From Paenibacillus ferrarius (GTDB taxonomy: Bacteria > Bacillota > Bacilli > Paenibacillales > NBRC-103111), in the NCBI RefSeq assembly GCF_002027705.1, contig NZ_MBTG01000013.1, positions 62,001 to 126,000 of the forward strand: a stretch of DNA of 64,000 bases, in the 5' to 3' direction. The notes below the pieces were generated by a model that saw nothing but the letters and a program-made list of their open reading frames with translations, was not told the DNA's origin and searched no databases. Position numbers and translations under genes: made by a program. Below, piece by piece: positions 1 to 7,392 of this stretch. Numbering within the stretch: the stretch's first letter is position 1; every line of letters starts with the position of its first letter.

Positions 1-1883
1 AACTGAACACGATCTTCTGGTACGCCAATTTCGGCAAAACGTTCGACAACTCCGTCTATGTGGAGACGACAGCGGACGAAATGCGAACAAAATTCATGTA
101 CGATCTGCTTTATGTTCTGGGCATGGATAATACGCCGAAGAAGGTTCAGTACATGACTGGCCTCGTCGGCTTGTATGAGCAAGCGCTCCAAATTGCGCCT
201 GGACTCGCTGATACGATCAAGCCTGACGGGACGCTTTTCCATCATCAAGGAGTGTACTTGAATGCATATGGCGATCATGCGATACACAACACGGCCTTGA
301 TCGCTTACTTCCTGAGCGGAACTCCTTATGCCCTGTCCGACAGCGTATTCAATAATATCAAAAAAGCACTGCTCACACTGGAGCTGGCCTCCAATAAATA
401 TGCCATGCCTGTCGGTGCGACCGGACGTTTCCCCGCAGCAACAAGCCCGCTTACGAGCCTACAGGGATACGCCTATCTAGCTATGGCCACAACTCCAATA
501 GACACGGAACTCGCCTCGACTTTCATGAGACTGTGGGACCCGCAATCCAAAGTACTGCAAGGCCTTTTCCGACAATCCGACTCGTACGGCGTTGAGTATC
601 TGGATACGCTCGGCGGTCTGCAGCTCGCAGACAACCTGGCGAAGGCAGGTTTCGCTGCGAAGGCAAATCCGCAAGGGTACTGGGTCATGCCGTACGGCGC
701 AATGGCCGTTAACCGAATTAATGACCGTCTAGTCGGAATTAAAGGTTGGAGCTACTATGCCTGGGACTTCGAAGCCTCTGACAATCAAAATATATACGGC
801 CGATATCAAAATTATGGCAATATGCAAATTCTACAGAATGGACTGACGTCTGGAATTATCGAAAGCGGGATAAATGTAGAAAACGGATGGGATTGGAACC
901 GCTGGCCAGGTACGACGGTGCAGCACTTGTCACTGGCTGAACTTGCTTCGACTAACGGTCCGATGAACTCTTATTCGGACAGCAAATTCGTAGGAGGCGT
1001 TTCGTCTCAAAACAAATATGGCGTTTTCGCCATGAAACTGCATGATACCGTCTATGATCCCAGCTTCCGCGCGAACAAATCGGCCTTCTTTTTTGGCGAT
1101 AAAATTGTCAGCTTAGGCTCGGATATTCAAAATATGGATTCCGCGCACAATACAGAAACCACCTTGTTCCAATCCTACATGCCTAGCACCTCAATGCCAT
1201 TTTGGTTCAATTCAACAACCTCCGTAGTCAGCGCGACGTATACGAGTACGATCACGAGTCCAACCCCGGCTTGGATCGTCGATCCTTACGGCAATGGCTA
1301 TGTGCTGCCGAATGCGGCCGGCACTGTGATCACGCGCGGGGGGCAAAATTCCAAGAACAACGCGGGCACTAAAAATACGTCTGGCAATTACACGACCGCC
1401 TATATCAATCATGGTTCTGCACCGGCATCGGCCGGCTACGAGTATGCCATCAAAGTAGGGGCAGGCCCACAGGGGACGGCCAATTTCGCGAACAACATGC
1501 AATACACTGTTCTGCAAAAAAACAGCAATGCTCATATTGTTAAAAACACGGAGCCGGGCAAGGAGATTACCGGTTACGCCATATTTAACAGCAGTGTGCC
1601 GGTCAACCAGGGATTGATTCTAAGCAGCAGCGATCCGATCATCGCGATGGTTCAGTCCATTAGCGCGAACGAAGCCATGCTGAGCGTGGCCGATCCCGAT
1701 CTGCGGATTGCCGCAGAACTGAGTCCGAGCGCCATGAAAAAGGACACGCTCCTATTAAACGGCAAATGGCGTTTGAAAGCCGCCAGCAGCGAAGCGCGCG
1801 TGATCAGCACAAGCGGGACGACGACGACCGTAGAATTTGACACCGTACATGGCAAGTCGATTGACATCACACTAGTGAAATAA
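1..1883 (+). CDS. Polysaccharide lyase family 8, chondroitinase ABC-like (5' end missing)
   Basis: The reading frame is open from base 3 to the TAA at 1881-1883, so the gene starts left of the window; the GTG at 60 is only an internal codon. PL8 enzymes cleave uronic-acid polysaccharides (chondroitin, hyaluronate, xanthan) by beta-elimination and are normally secreted. From memory the stretch DGTLFHHQGVYLNAY followed by GTPY and NNIKKAL resembles the catalytic region of Proteus chondroitinase ABC, with a candidate His (about in-window residue 81), Tyr (89) and Arg in GATGRFP (142). Further on come GWDWNRWPGTTV, a KIVSLGSDI beta-sandwich segment and TETTLFQ, all typical of the central and C-terminal PL8 domains. 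The C-terminal third is beta-rich. Exact substrate cannot be told. No partner gene is visible; a strong terminator follows 16 bases after the stop. Confidence 0.85.
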   Translation, partial: LNTIFWYANFGKTFDNSVYVETTADEMRTKFMYDLLYVLGMDNTPKKVQYMTGLVGLYEQALQIAPGLADTIKPDGTLFHHQGVYLNAYGDHAIHNTALIAYFLSGTPYALSDSVFNNIKKALLTLELASNKYAMPVGATGRFPAATSPLTSLQGYAYLAMATTPIDTELASTFMRLWDPQSKVLQGLFRQSDSYGVEYLDTLGGLQLADNLAKAGFAAKANPQGYWVMPYGAMAVNRINDRLVGIKGWSYYAWDFEASDNQNIYGRYQNYGNMQILQNGLTSGIIESGINVENGWDWNRWPGTTVQHLSLAELASTNGPMNSYSDSKFVGGVSSQNKYGVFAMKLHDTVYDPSFRANKSAFFFGDKIVSLGSDIQNMDSAHNTETTLFQSYMPSTSMPFWFNSTTSVVSATYTSTITSPTPAWIVDPYGNGYVLPNAAGTVITRGGQNSKNNAGTKNTSGNYTTAYINHGSAPASAGYEYAIKVGAGPQGTANFANNMQYTVLQKNSNAHIVKNTEPGKEITGYAIFNSSVPVNQGLILSSSDPIIAMVQSISANEAMLSVADPDLRIAAELSPSAMKKDTLLLNGKWRLKAASSEARVISTSGTTTTVEFDTVHGKSIDITLVK

Positions 1884-1898
1884 GGGCGCACAACCCAA

Positions 1899-1927
1899 AA
1901 AAACTATCCAGCAGCTGGATAGTTTTT
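1899..1927. terminator. Bidirectional intrinsic terminator
   Basis: A perfect 13-bp stem (1899-1911 pairing with 1915-1927, loop CAG) has A-run and T-run on its two sides. It separates the convergent lyase and DUF1003 genes and can serve both. Confidence 0.9.
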
Positions 1928-1930
1928 CGT

Positions 1931-2461
1931 TTATTTACTTTCTAACAGCCTTTTAATCGCCTCTAAGTCTTCCTTCACTTCTTTCCTAAATACAGCAAAA
2001 TCATCTTCCAGTCTATGCAAATGTCCTTGGATATCTCCAATTTCTTGCTCTGCTTTGTAATTAATGGCAAAGTCCACCATCGTCTCTTTTTTATCTCTAG
2101 TCGCTTGTCTATTTTGACTCATCATGATGATCGGAGCTTGAAAGCCGGCAAGAAAGGATAAGACCAAATTCAACAGTATAAAAGGAGACTCATCGAAATG
2201 TATCATTTTCGTAAAAGAAAGAGAATTAATAATAATCCACAAAGCAAGAACGCAAAAAAAGAGATTAATGAATTTCCAACTGCCGCCAAAAGAAGCTATC
2301 TTATCGGCAAGTTTATCTGACCATTTGGTCGACCGTGCGTATTCCTCATTCAATTGCTGGTGAATATGACTTTCAAATTCATCTACTAAACGATTTACCC
2401 GAGCACCATACTCATTTAAATCATGAACAGCACTCGCTTGTCCCTTAGAATCTTGTGACAT
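1931..2461 (-). CDS. DUF1003 family membrane protein
   Basis: A 176-residue protein with the DUF1003 pattern: a soluble N-terminal segment, then FGGSWKFINLFF leading into a first membrane helix (about 62-82), a second helix (about 93-114, ending LAGFQAPIIMMSQNRQA), and a charged C-terminal tail (about 130-175) with heptad spacing that suggests a coiled coil. The family is widespread and its function is not established. The ATG is preceded by AAAAGGGG with normal spacing. It stands alone, convergent to the lyase gene, sharing the terminator at 1899-1927. Confidence 0.85.
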   Translation of the reverse strand: MSQDSKGQASAVHDLNEYGARVNRLVDEFESHIHQQLNEEYARSTKWSDKLADKIASFGGSWKFINLFFCVLALWIIINSLSFTKMIHFDESPFILLNLVLSFLAGFQAPIIMMSQNRQATRDKKETMVDFAINYKAEQEIGDIQGHLHRLEDDFAVFRKEVKEDLEAIKRLLESK

Positions 2462-2686
2462 TGCCCAGCCCCTTTTGTTTATTCGCCATTTTCGCTTAGT
2501 ATTTAAGTATCATTTTAGTTCCGTCATGCACCATGTTTATACATCTTCTTACCATTTCCTCTTGAAAAATGCAACTTCTTTTTACTCGTATCCCTTTAGG
2601 ACTGAGTCTCTACCTACCCTATCTACTTTGGTTTTCACCAGCAGCAGCGTTGCCGCGCCTCCAAGAAAGTCCCCACAGGAACACCG

Positions 2687-2723
2687 AAAAAAAGAAGTCT
2701 CCTATTTATTGAATAGGAAACCC
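2687..2723 (-). terminator. Terminator of the small XRE gene
   Basis: Read on the minus strand, a hairpin with stem bases 2712-2723 and 2695-2706 (some G-U pairs, loop 2707-2711) is followed by seven T residues (complement of 2687-2693). It lies 20 bases after the stop of the 2743-2955 gene. The rest of 2462-2742 shows no gene I can support. Confidence 0.7.
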
Positions 2724-2742
2724 CTTTAATGGTTGAATGAAC

Positions 2743-2955
2743 TTACAATAACTCAATTTTGAACAAGTCCTCCAGATCTTTGCCTAGCAAGTCACTCAGT
2801 TTTTTGGCAGTTGCCGGCCCTACAGATTTAATTGATCTTTCAAGTAAGCTGACATAAGCATGGCTTAATCCCGAATGCTTCGCCAGCTCTCTTTGGGAAT
2901 ATCCCTTTATAACTCTTGCTTTAACGAATTCATCGGTTTTGGCCATTATTTTCAT
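2743..2955 (-). CDS. Small XRE-family helix-turn-helix regulator
   Basis: A 70-residue protein that is almost entirely a Cro/C1-type helix-turn-helix: VKARVIKGYSQRELAKHSGL followed by SHAYVSLLERS and a C-terminal helix KKLSDLLGKDLEDLF. It has no ligand or dimerisation domain beyond this fold, so it probably acts as a simple dimeric repressor. The ATG at 2955 has GGGAG upstream; a second in-frame ATG (residue 4) is also possible. A sigma-A-like promoter with a repeated TGCAACCAT motif lies upstream (3046-3084), consistent with autoregulation. Target genes are unknown; neither flanking gene is an evident partner. Confidence 0.85.
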   Translation of the reverse strand: MKIMAKTDEFVKARVIKGYSQRELAKHSGLSHAYVSLLERSIKSVGPATAKKLSDLLGKDLEDLFKIELL

Positions 2956-3045
2956 ACCCCTACTCCCTTTTCCTTCATGTGTAAAACAGCAAATTCAATG
3001 TGATGTGGTGGTCTCATCACTATCACGTTCTCATTCTGTTCCCCT

Positions 3046-3094
3046 TGCAACCATTATACCATTATTTTTTACTAATGCAACCATATTTGTTTAC
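3046..3094 (-). promoter_or_regulatory. Promoter and candidate operator of the small XRE gene
   Basis: On the minus strand, -35 TTGCAT (3075-3080) and -10 TATAAT (3053-3058) are separated by 16 bp. The 9-mer TGCAACCAT occurs at 3046-3054 and 3076-3084 on the plus strand, flanking the -10 region, and GTTTAC lies at 3089-3094. The remainder of 2956-3178 holds nothing else recognisable. Confidence 0.55.
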
Positions 3095-3178
3095 CTTAGT
3101 AATCAAAGTTAAGAGTTTGAGAATTTCTGGATTCCTTGTGAATAGCGAAATTTACGCCCCTCATTGCTAAAACATCCC

Positions 3179-4027
3179 CTAATCCAGATCATTTAACTTG
3201 CTCAGCAGAAGCCTCACCTTGGAATCCGTATCCGAATCTTGAGCCGGTGTGTACACACTGCATCTTAAATCTGTTCGCCCCTGCACTTGAAGCGTCGTCA
3301 AATCGAACAGCATTTTTCCTACTTTGGCATGGCGGAATTCAATGAATACCTCCGGTGCTGAGCTAACGTCGCTTTGGTCCCAGAACGTACGAAAATCTTT
3401 GTTTTGCTCACTTATCTTCTCGATAAACTCGCTGTACCAGTTATCGGCTACATATTGTCCGTAATAAGAGCGAAACATAGCAAGGAAACCTTTAACAAAA
3501 TCACTCCAGTTCACTGCCAACGTCTTTAATTCTTTTCTTGTGAACAACAGCCAGATCATATTCCTTTGTTCGGGAGGAATAAGGGCAAAGTCGAGGAATA
3601 TCGCTGCTGCCGCTTGATTCCATCCGACAATGTTGCATCTGCGATCCGAAATAATCGTGGGACAATCATGCAGCTCGTTCAGAATCCTGCTGAGTGCTGG
3701 GCTAATGGTTGGGGGCTTATCTTCAAAGGTGGTTGGTGCCGGCTGCTCAAGAGCGAGCATAAAAAGATACTGACGCTCATCTTCATTCAGCTGCAAAGCC
3801 AGTGCAATACGATCCAATACTTGGACCGACATCTTAATTTCCCTGCCCTGCTCCAACCAGGTATACCAGGTTGTAGAGACCCCGGCTATTGCGGCCACTT
3901 CTTCCCGGCGCAGGCCGGGAGTTCGTCTGCGCCCTCCACTCAGGATGCCCGCTTCACTAGGCTGAATTCTCGCTCGATGGGCTGTCAGAAACCCAGATAA
4001 GGCTTGAAGCCGTTCCTTGGCATTCAT
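3179..4027 (-). CDS. MmyB-like XRE transcriptional regulator
   Basis: A 282-residue regulator. Residues about 5-75 form a helix-turn-helix with the MmyB-family signature RRRTPGLRREEVAAIAGVS and WYTWLEQGR; residues about 108-280 match the MmyB-type ligand-binding domain (CNIVGWNQAAAAIF, a Trp-rich middle, and C-terminal VQGRTDLRCSVYTP). A structurally characterised family member was reported to bind a fatty acid in this domain (established knowledge, recalled). I chose the ATG at 4027 because AAGGAGG sits 6 bases upstream; the frame stays open to 4246 but that extension has no ribosome site and unlikely composition. Its neighbour, transcribed divergently, is a fatty-acid-type ketosynthase, which fits a lipid-sensing regulator. 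A TTATACCAGTATAA palindrome overlaps its own -10. Confidence 0.85.
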   Translation of the reverse strand: MNAKERLQALSGFLTAHRARIQPSEAGILSGGRRRTPGLRREEVAAIAGVSTTWYTWLEQGREIKMSVQVLDRIALALQLNEDERQYLFMLALEQPAPTTFEDKPPTISPALSRILNELHDCPTIISDRRCNIVGWNQAAAAIFLDFALIPPEQRNMIWLLFTRKELKTLAVNWSDFVKGFLAMFRSYYGQYVADNWYSEFIEKISEQNKDFRTFWDQSDVSSAPEVFIEFRHAKVGKMLFDLTTLQVQGRTDLRCSVYTPAQDSDTDSKVRLLLSKLNDLD

Positions 4028-4060
4028 CGTTTTCCTCCTTGGACATGAATCATAGCAGTC

Positions 4061-4089
4061 ATTATACCAGTATAAACCATAACTTGTAA
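4061..4089 (-). promoter_or_regulatory. Promoter and palindromic operator of the MmyB-like gene
   Basis: Minus-strand -10 TATAAT (4061-4066) and weak -35 TTACAA (4084-4089) with a 17-bp spacer. The 14-bp palindrome TTATACCAGTATAA (4062-4075) covers the -10, as expected for an autorepressor site. No good promoter for the divergent ketosynthase gene was evident in the remaining 50 bases. Confidence 0.5.
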
Positions 4090-4142
4090 TAGGATAACAT
4101 ATGTGACAATCTAATAGCATAACACGTAAGGAGGAACACGAA

Positions 4143-5378
4143 ATGAAACGAGTCGTTATTACAGGCATGGGTGTTATTACACCGATAGGCAATGATGTAG
4201 ATACTTTCTGGAGCAATCTGACAAATGGCAAATCAGGCATCTCCAAAATCGACCATATGGATGTTTCCGCTTATAAAACAGACTTTGCAGGCGTTGTCCG
4301 AGATTTTGATGCCGAGGCCGCTGTCGGGCGGCGGGATGTGCGTCGAATGGATCGTTACTGCCAATTCGCCGTGGCCGCGGCCAAGCAAGCCTTAGACGAT
4401 GCAGGTTTGGTCATTGATGCAAGCAATGAGGAACGTGTCGGCGTCTATATCGGTTCGGGAATTGGCGGGATTCAGACGATTCTGGACAATTACCGCACGC
4501 TGCTTAACCGTGGGCCAAGCCGTGTCAGCCCCACGGTGGTGCCGATGATGATCGCTAATATGGCCGCAGCGCAGGTCAGCATTTTGTATGGGGCGAAGGG
4601 CCCGACTCTCGCTCCAGTTACGGCTTGCGCCACCGGCAATAATGCGATTGGCGAAGCCTTTAAGCTGATCCAGCGCGGAGGCGCAGACGCCGTCATTGCC
4701 GGCGGCGCCGAAGCGACGGTCACCGACCTAGCGCTGGCCGGCTTCGGCAACGCGACGGCGCTGTCGACGCGCTGTGACGCGCCGGAGCAGGCGAGCCGCC
4801 CGTTCGACGCGCAGCGGGACGGCTTCGTCTCCGCCGAAGGAGCCGGCGTGCTCGTGCTCGAGTCGCTCGAGCATGCCGAGCGGCGAGGAGCCAAAATCCA
4901 TGCCGAAGTCGTCGGCTATGGTTCTACCTCGGACGCCTACCACATCGTGGCGACGGATCCAACAGGCGCGGGGGCGTTCCGAGCCATGCGCGATGCTGTC
5001 TCGGACGCCGGGATTGCGGCGGAGGAGATCAACACGATCAACGCGCATGCGACGAGCACGATCGCTGGCGATCTCTCGGAGACGCTGGCCATCAAGCAGC
5101 TGCTTGGCAGCGCTGCCTACCAGGTGCCCATCTCGGCCAATAAGTCGATGCTTGGCCATATGCTTGGCGCAGCCGGGGGGGTTGAGGCCGTAGCGCTGAT
5201 CAGAACTCTGCAGGACAACTTGATCCCGCCTACGATCAATTTGGAAAATCCGGATCCTGTATGCGATTTGGATTATGTGCCGCTTGTTGCAAGACGAGCT
5301 TCACTTCAATACGGCTTATCCAGCTCATTTGGATTCGGCGGTCATAACGCCGTGCTTATTTTCAAAAAATACGAATAA
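4143..5378 (+). CDS. fabF: Beta-ketoacyl-ACP synthase II-like (FabF family)
   Basis: A full-length 411-residue ketosynthase of the thiolase fold that condenses malonyl-ACP with acyl-ACP in fatty acid elongation. Catalytic residues are in place: Cys162 in VTACATGNN, His302 in NAHATST, Lys334 and His339 in ANKSMLGHMLGAAGG; the C-terminal SSSFGFGGHNAVL glycine loop is present. AAGGAGG precedes the ATG. It stands apart from any other fab gene, so it may be a second, regulated FabF or serve a specialised lipid rather than be the housekeeping enzyme. The middle of the gene (about 4650-5180) is much richer in G+C than the surroundings, which creates long open antisense frames that are not genes. Divergent from the MmyB-like regulator. 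Confidence 0.88.
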   Translation: MKRVVITGMGVITPIGNDVDTFWSNLTNGKSGISKIDHMDVSAYKTDFAGVVRDFDAEAAVGRRDVRRMDRYCQFAVAAAKQALDDAGLVIDASNEERVGVYIGSGIGGIQTILDNYRTLLNRGPSRVSPTVVPMMIANMAAAQVSILYGAKGPTLAPVTACATGNNAIGEAFKLIQRGGADAVIAGGAEATVTDLALAGFGNATALSTRCDAPEQASRPFDAQRDGFVSAEGAGVLVLESLEHAERRGAKIHAEVVGYGSTSDAYHIVATDPTGAGAFRAMRDAVSDAGIAAEEINTINAHATSTIAGDLSETLAIKQLLGSAAYQVPISANKSMLGHMLGAAGGVEAVALIRTLQDNLIPPTINLENPDPVCDLDYVPLVARRASLQYGLSSSFGFGGHNAVLIFKKYE

Positions 5379-5405
5379 AAGACATGAAATTTTCTCCCCT
5401 CCTAA

Positions 5406-5460
5406 TTGTAATTACTTTAGTAAACTGTTACTATTAAATTGTTTACTAATGTTTACTTTT
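5406..5460 (+). promoter_or_regulatory. Promoter with inverted repeat upstream of the second XRE gene
   Basis: A -35-like TTGTAA (5406-5411) and -10-like TACTAT (5429-5434) have 17-bp spacing. TTAGTAAAC (5417-5425) and GTTTACTAA (5441-5449) form a perfect 9-bp inverted repeat with a 15-base spacer, straddling the -10, and another GTTTAC lies at 5451-5456. This is the arrangement expected of an autoregulatory operator. Confidence 0.5.
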
Positions 5461-5479
5461 GTTGTGAGGGTGAGAATCC

Positions 5480-5869
5480 ATGTATTTCTACGATAAATTA
5501 AAAGATATGCGCAAATTAAAAGGGTTCACGATACGCGAGCTTGCTGATCGTTCAGGGGTTTCCGCAGCCTATATCTCGCAGCTGGAGAACGGGAATCGCG
5601 GTATCCCCTCTCCCGAAGTGTTAATGAAGCTGTCCGAGGGACTCAACACTTCCTATTCCGAGCTTATGGACATTGCCGGCTATCTGGAATCTTCGCCATC
5701 CACCGAAAATTTCCAAAGCAATCCCGTCAATTTGCGGCGTTTTCTCCGGGATAACGAGCTCATGTTCGATGGTGTGCTGCTTACCGATGATGACAAAGAA
5801 TGGGTTGAACGTATGCTGACTGTCCTTTTCTGGAAAGAGCGGCAATCTGCGAGAAGTGATAAGCAGTAA
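5480..5869 (+). CDS. XRE-family transcriptional regulator
   Basis: A 129-residue protein. Residues 5-62 are a Cro/C1 helix-turn-helix (KLKDMRKLKGFTIRELADRS, GVSAAYISQLENG, then SPEVLMKLSEGLNTSYSELM). The C-terminal half ends DDKEWVERMLTVLFW, a short motif seen in several Bacillales XRE regulators and probably used in oligomerisation. The start is the ATG with GTGAGGGTGAG upstream. The inverted repeat at 5417-5449 lies in its own promoter, so negative autoregulation is likely. It follows the FabF-like gene by about 100 bases on the same strand but has its own promoter. Confidence 0.85.
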   Translation: MYFYDKLKDMRKLKGFTIRELADRSGVSAAYISQLENGNRGIPSPEVLMKLSEGLNTSYSELMDIAGYLESSPSTENFQSNPVNLRRFLRDNELMFDGVLLTDDDKEWVERMLTVLFWKERQSARSDKQ

Positions 5870-5944
5870 ACGATTGAAGCAATTGGCAGTGAACATGATA
5901 AACCTGCAAATATGCATCTTTTATCCCCTGAAAACGACACTTTC

Positions 5945-6085
5945 AAGAAAATTCCTGCGATTCTGCATGCTTTTGGCGACTTTTCTTCATTTCTGGAGGA
6001 AAAAGCTTAAAATGCCTGCATTTTTGCAGGCATTTTCATTTTCCGCGCGATTTCACCAAAAATTCCTGCACAATCGCAGGTTTTT
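5945..6085. repeat. Cluster of CCTGC/GCAGG hairpin repeats
   Basis: Within the 447-base gap 5870-6316 the motif ATTCCTGC recurs at about 5951 and 6061, with a third GCCTGCA/TGCAGGC copy inside the hairpin at 6009-6036. Each copy can fold on itself (CCTGC with GCAGG or a partial match). An open frame at 5856-6209 crosses it but is Phe/Leu-rich, overlaps the XRE gene and has no ribosome site, so I do not call it. Confidence 0.5.
6009..6036 (+). terminator. Intrinsic terminator downstream of the XRE gene
   Basis: A perfect 12-bp stem (6009-6020 with 6025-6036, TTTT loop) bounded by A and T runs. It is 140 bases after the XRE stop and could work on either strand. Confidence 0.65.
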
Positions 6086-6252
6086 CATCCCTCTGAGACT
6101 TCAGACTACCCTCTTTCCGCATAAGTCCAAATCACGCAAACTAATATCCAAGCCAGTCAACGCCGAACTCTCTATACTCTTTACACTCATTACACAATTT
6201 ACACAATAATCCAAATAAACATCATCCACTGCTCGAGTTCAAACAAACTAAA

Positions 6253-6292
6253 ATAACCTCCAACCCCACGCTAACGCGGAGTAGAAGGTTAT
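6253..6292 (-). terminator. Terminator of the phosphoesterase operon
   Basis: Minus-strand hairpin with an 18-pair stem (one mismatch, several G-U pairs; ATAACCT at one end pairing with AGGTTAT) followed by TTTT, 24 bases after the stop of the phosphoesterase gene. Confidence 0.7.
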
Positions 6293-6316
6293 CCTTTGTC
6301 TTATCCCTTGCCAATT

Positions 6317-7039
6317 TCATTTGACAAAACCATTCCGAATTATGCTGATCATCATTTCCGCATTCGGGTAGTTTGCTTCTTCGTACTGCTTGACGACCTC
6401 TTCAACGGGATAGGAAATGCGCTCGATGGAAGTGCTGAGATTCCCTCGCTGAATGTCAATGATCACATAAGCGGCTTTGGGCAGCCCATCAAATGGAAGT
6501 CCGACACTTCCCACATTGATTAGTGTTTTACCGTCCAAATAGCGAATGTAAGGCCTGTGAATATGCGCATAAATGTAGACATCAGCTTCTGAGCCGGACA
6601 TCAGCTTGGTTTTCAGGACTTCATCGCCTGCGCCTGGCAGCACGATCTCGAATAGGCTGTCTGGCGTTGCATGAAAGGCATGAATGTTAAAGCCTTCAAT
6701 TTCCAATTTCAACTCGGTGGGCAAATCTTCCAAATAGGCGATGTCTGCTGAGTCCAGCTGAGCTGCCGTCCATTCCCGTTCTTGCCTCATCATCGCAATA
6801 GCCTGTTCAGGAACTTCTCCTTGATTCACGCCGCGAATCACCCATTCATCGGCATTGCCTTTAATCACCTGCGTCTGCAAGGAACGAATCAAGGCAAGGG
6901 ATCGTTTCGGATTTGGCCCGCGGTAGCATAAATCTCCAAGCACATAAATCTGATCAATCTGCTTCTGGGTGATATCCGCCAATACCGCTTCAAGCGCCAG
7001 TGAGTTCCCATGGATGTCCGATATAAAAGCTATTCTCAC
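6317..7039 (-). CDS. Calcineurin-like metallophosphoesterase
   Basis: A 240-residue cytosolic enzyme with the dinuclear metal motifs of the metallophosphatase superfamily: SDIHGN at the N terminus (residues 7-12), GDLCYRGPNP, GNADEW in place of the usual GNHD, a His in HAFHATP, and AHIHRPY near the C terminus. The family hydrolyses phosphomono- or diesters; the substrate here cannot be inferred. The start is GTG at 7039, chosen because GGGGGATTAGGC precedes it. It is the last gene of a tight three-gene operon with the Dabb protein (21-base gap) and the UPF0173 hydrolase. The Asn-Ala replacement of the GNHD histidine (GNAD) also occurs in other members and does not by itself imply inactivity. 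Confidence 0.85.
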   Translation of the reverse strand: MRIAFISDIHGNSLALEAVLADITQKQIDQIYVLGDLCYRGPNPKRSLALIRSLQTQVIKGNADEWVIRGVNQGEVPEQAIAMMRQEREWTAAQLDSADIAYLEDLPTELKLEIEGFNIHAFHATPDSLFEIVLPGAGDEVLKTKLMSGSEADVYIYAHIHRPYIRYLDGKTLINVGSVGLPFDGLPKAAYVIIDIQRGNLSTSIERISYPVEEVVKQYEEANYPNAEMMISIIRNGFVK

Positions 7040-7060
7040 GCCTAATCCCCCTGATTCCGA

Positions 7061-7366
7061 CTATTTCTTGATTGGATAATCAATCACGATCACATTGTCA
7101 ACCAACCCATCAATGGATTTCACGAACTGCTGATGCAACGGATGCGGGCCATATTGCCGCAATGACTCTTGATCTTGAAACGTCACGCGAAGACCGATGG
7201 AATATCCCTGAATGTGGTCCGTTTCTTCGGTTTCATTGCTGCCCGCTGTGATCTCAACGATGCCGGGAATTTGCTGCTTGAAAGCTAACAAGGTTTCGAT
7301 CAACTCTTGCTCTTTCTGTGCGTCTAATGGCTGCTTAAATTTAAATGAGACCAAATGTTCAAACAT
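7061..7366 (-). CDS. Dabb family (stress-responsive A/B barrel) protein
   Basis: A 101-residue protein fitting the dimeric alpha/beta-barrel (Dabb) family: MFEHLVSFKFKQ at the N terminus, a helix rich in Glu/Gln, GIVEITAGSN, a hydrophobic strand SIGLRVTFQD, then the family-typical YGPHPLHQQFVKSI and C-terminal strand DNVIVIDYPI. Members are small soluble homodimers, some stress-induced and some enzymes on polyketides; no specific role can be given. It lies between the UPF0173 hydrolase (26 bases upstream) and the phosphoesterase (21 bases downstream), so it is cotranscribed with them. Confidence 0.85.
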   Translation of the reverse strand: MFEHLVSFKFKQPLDAQKEQELIETLLAFKQQIPGIVEITAGSNETEETDHIQGYSIGLRVTFQDQESLRQYGPHPLHQQFVKSIDGLVDNVIVIDYPIKK

Positions 7367-7392
7367 CCTGGTTTATCCCCTTTTCACTCATT

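Noticed and set aside
2475-2729. Open frame of 84 codons on the plus strand
   Set aside because: Phe/Tyr/Ser-rich composition, no ribosome site, and it runs through the minus-strand terminator at 2687-2723.
3179-4246. Longer 355-codon version of the MmyB-like gene
   Set aside because: The added 73 codons have no ribosome site and lie across the promoter/operator; the ATG at 4027 has AAGGAGG.
4490-5193. Long antisense and out-of-frame open frames in the FabF gene
   Set aside because: Arg/Ala/Ser-rich shadows caused by high G+C; the FabF frame carries all catalytic motifs.
5856-6209. Open frame of 117 codons
   Set aside because: Overlaps the XRE gene end and passes through hairpin repeats; no ribosome site; biased Phe/Leu composition.
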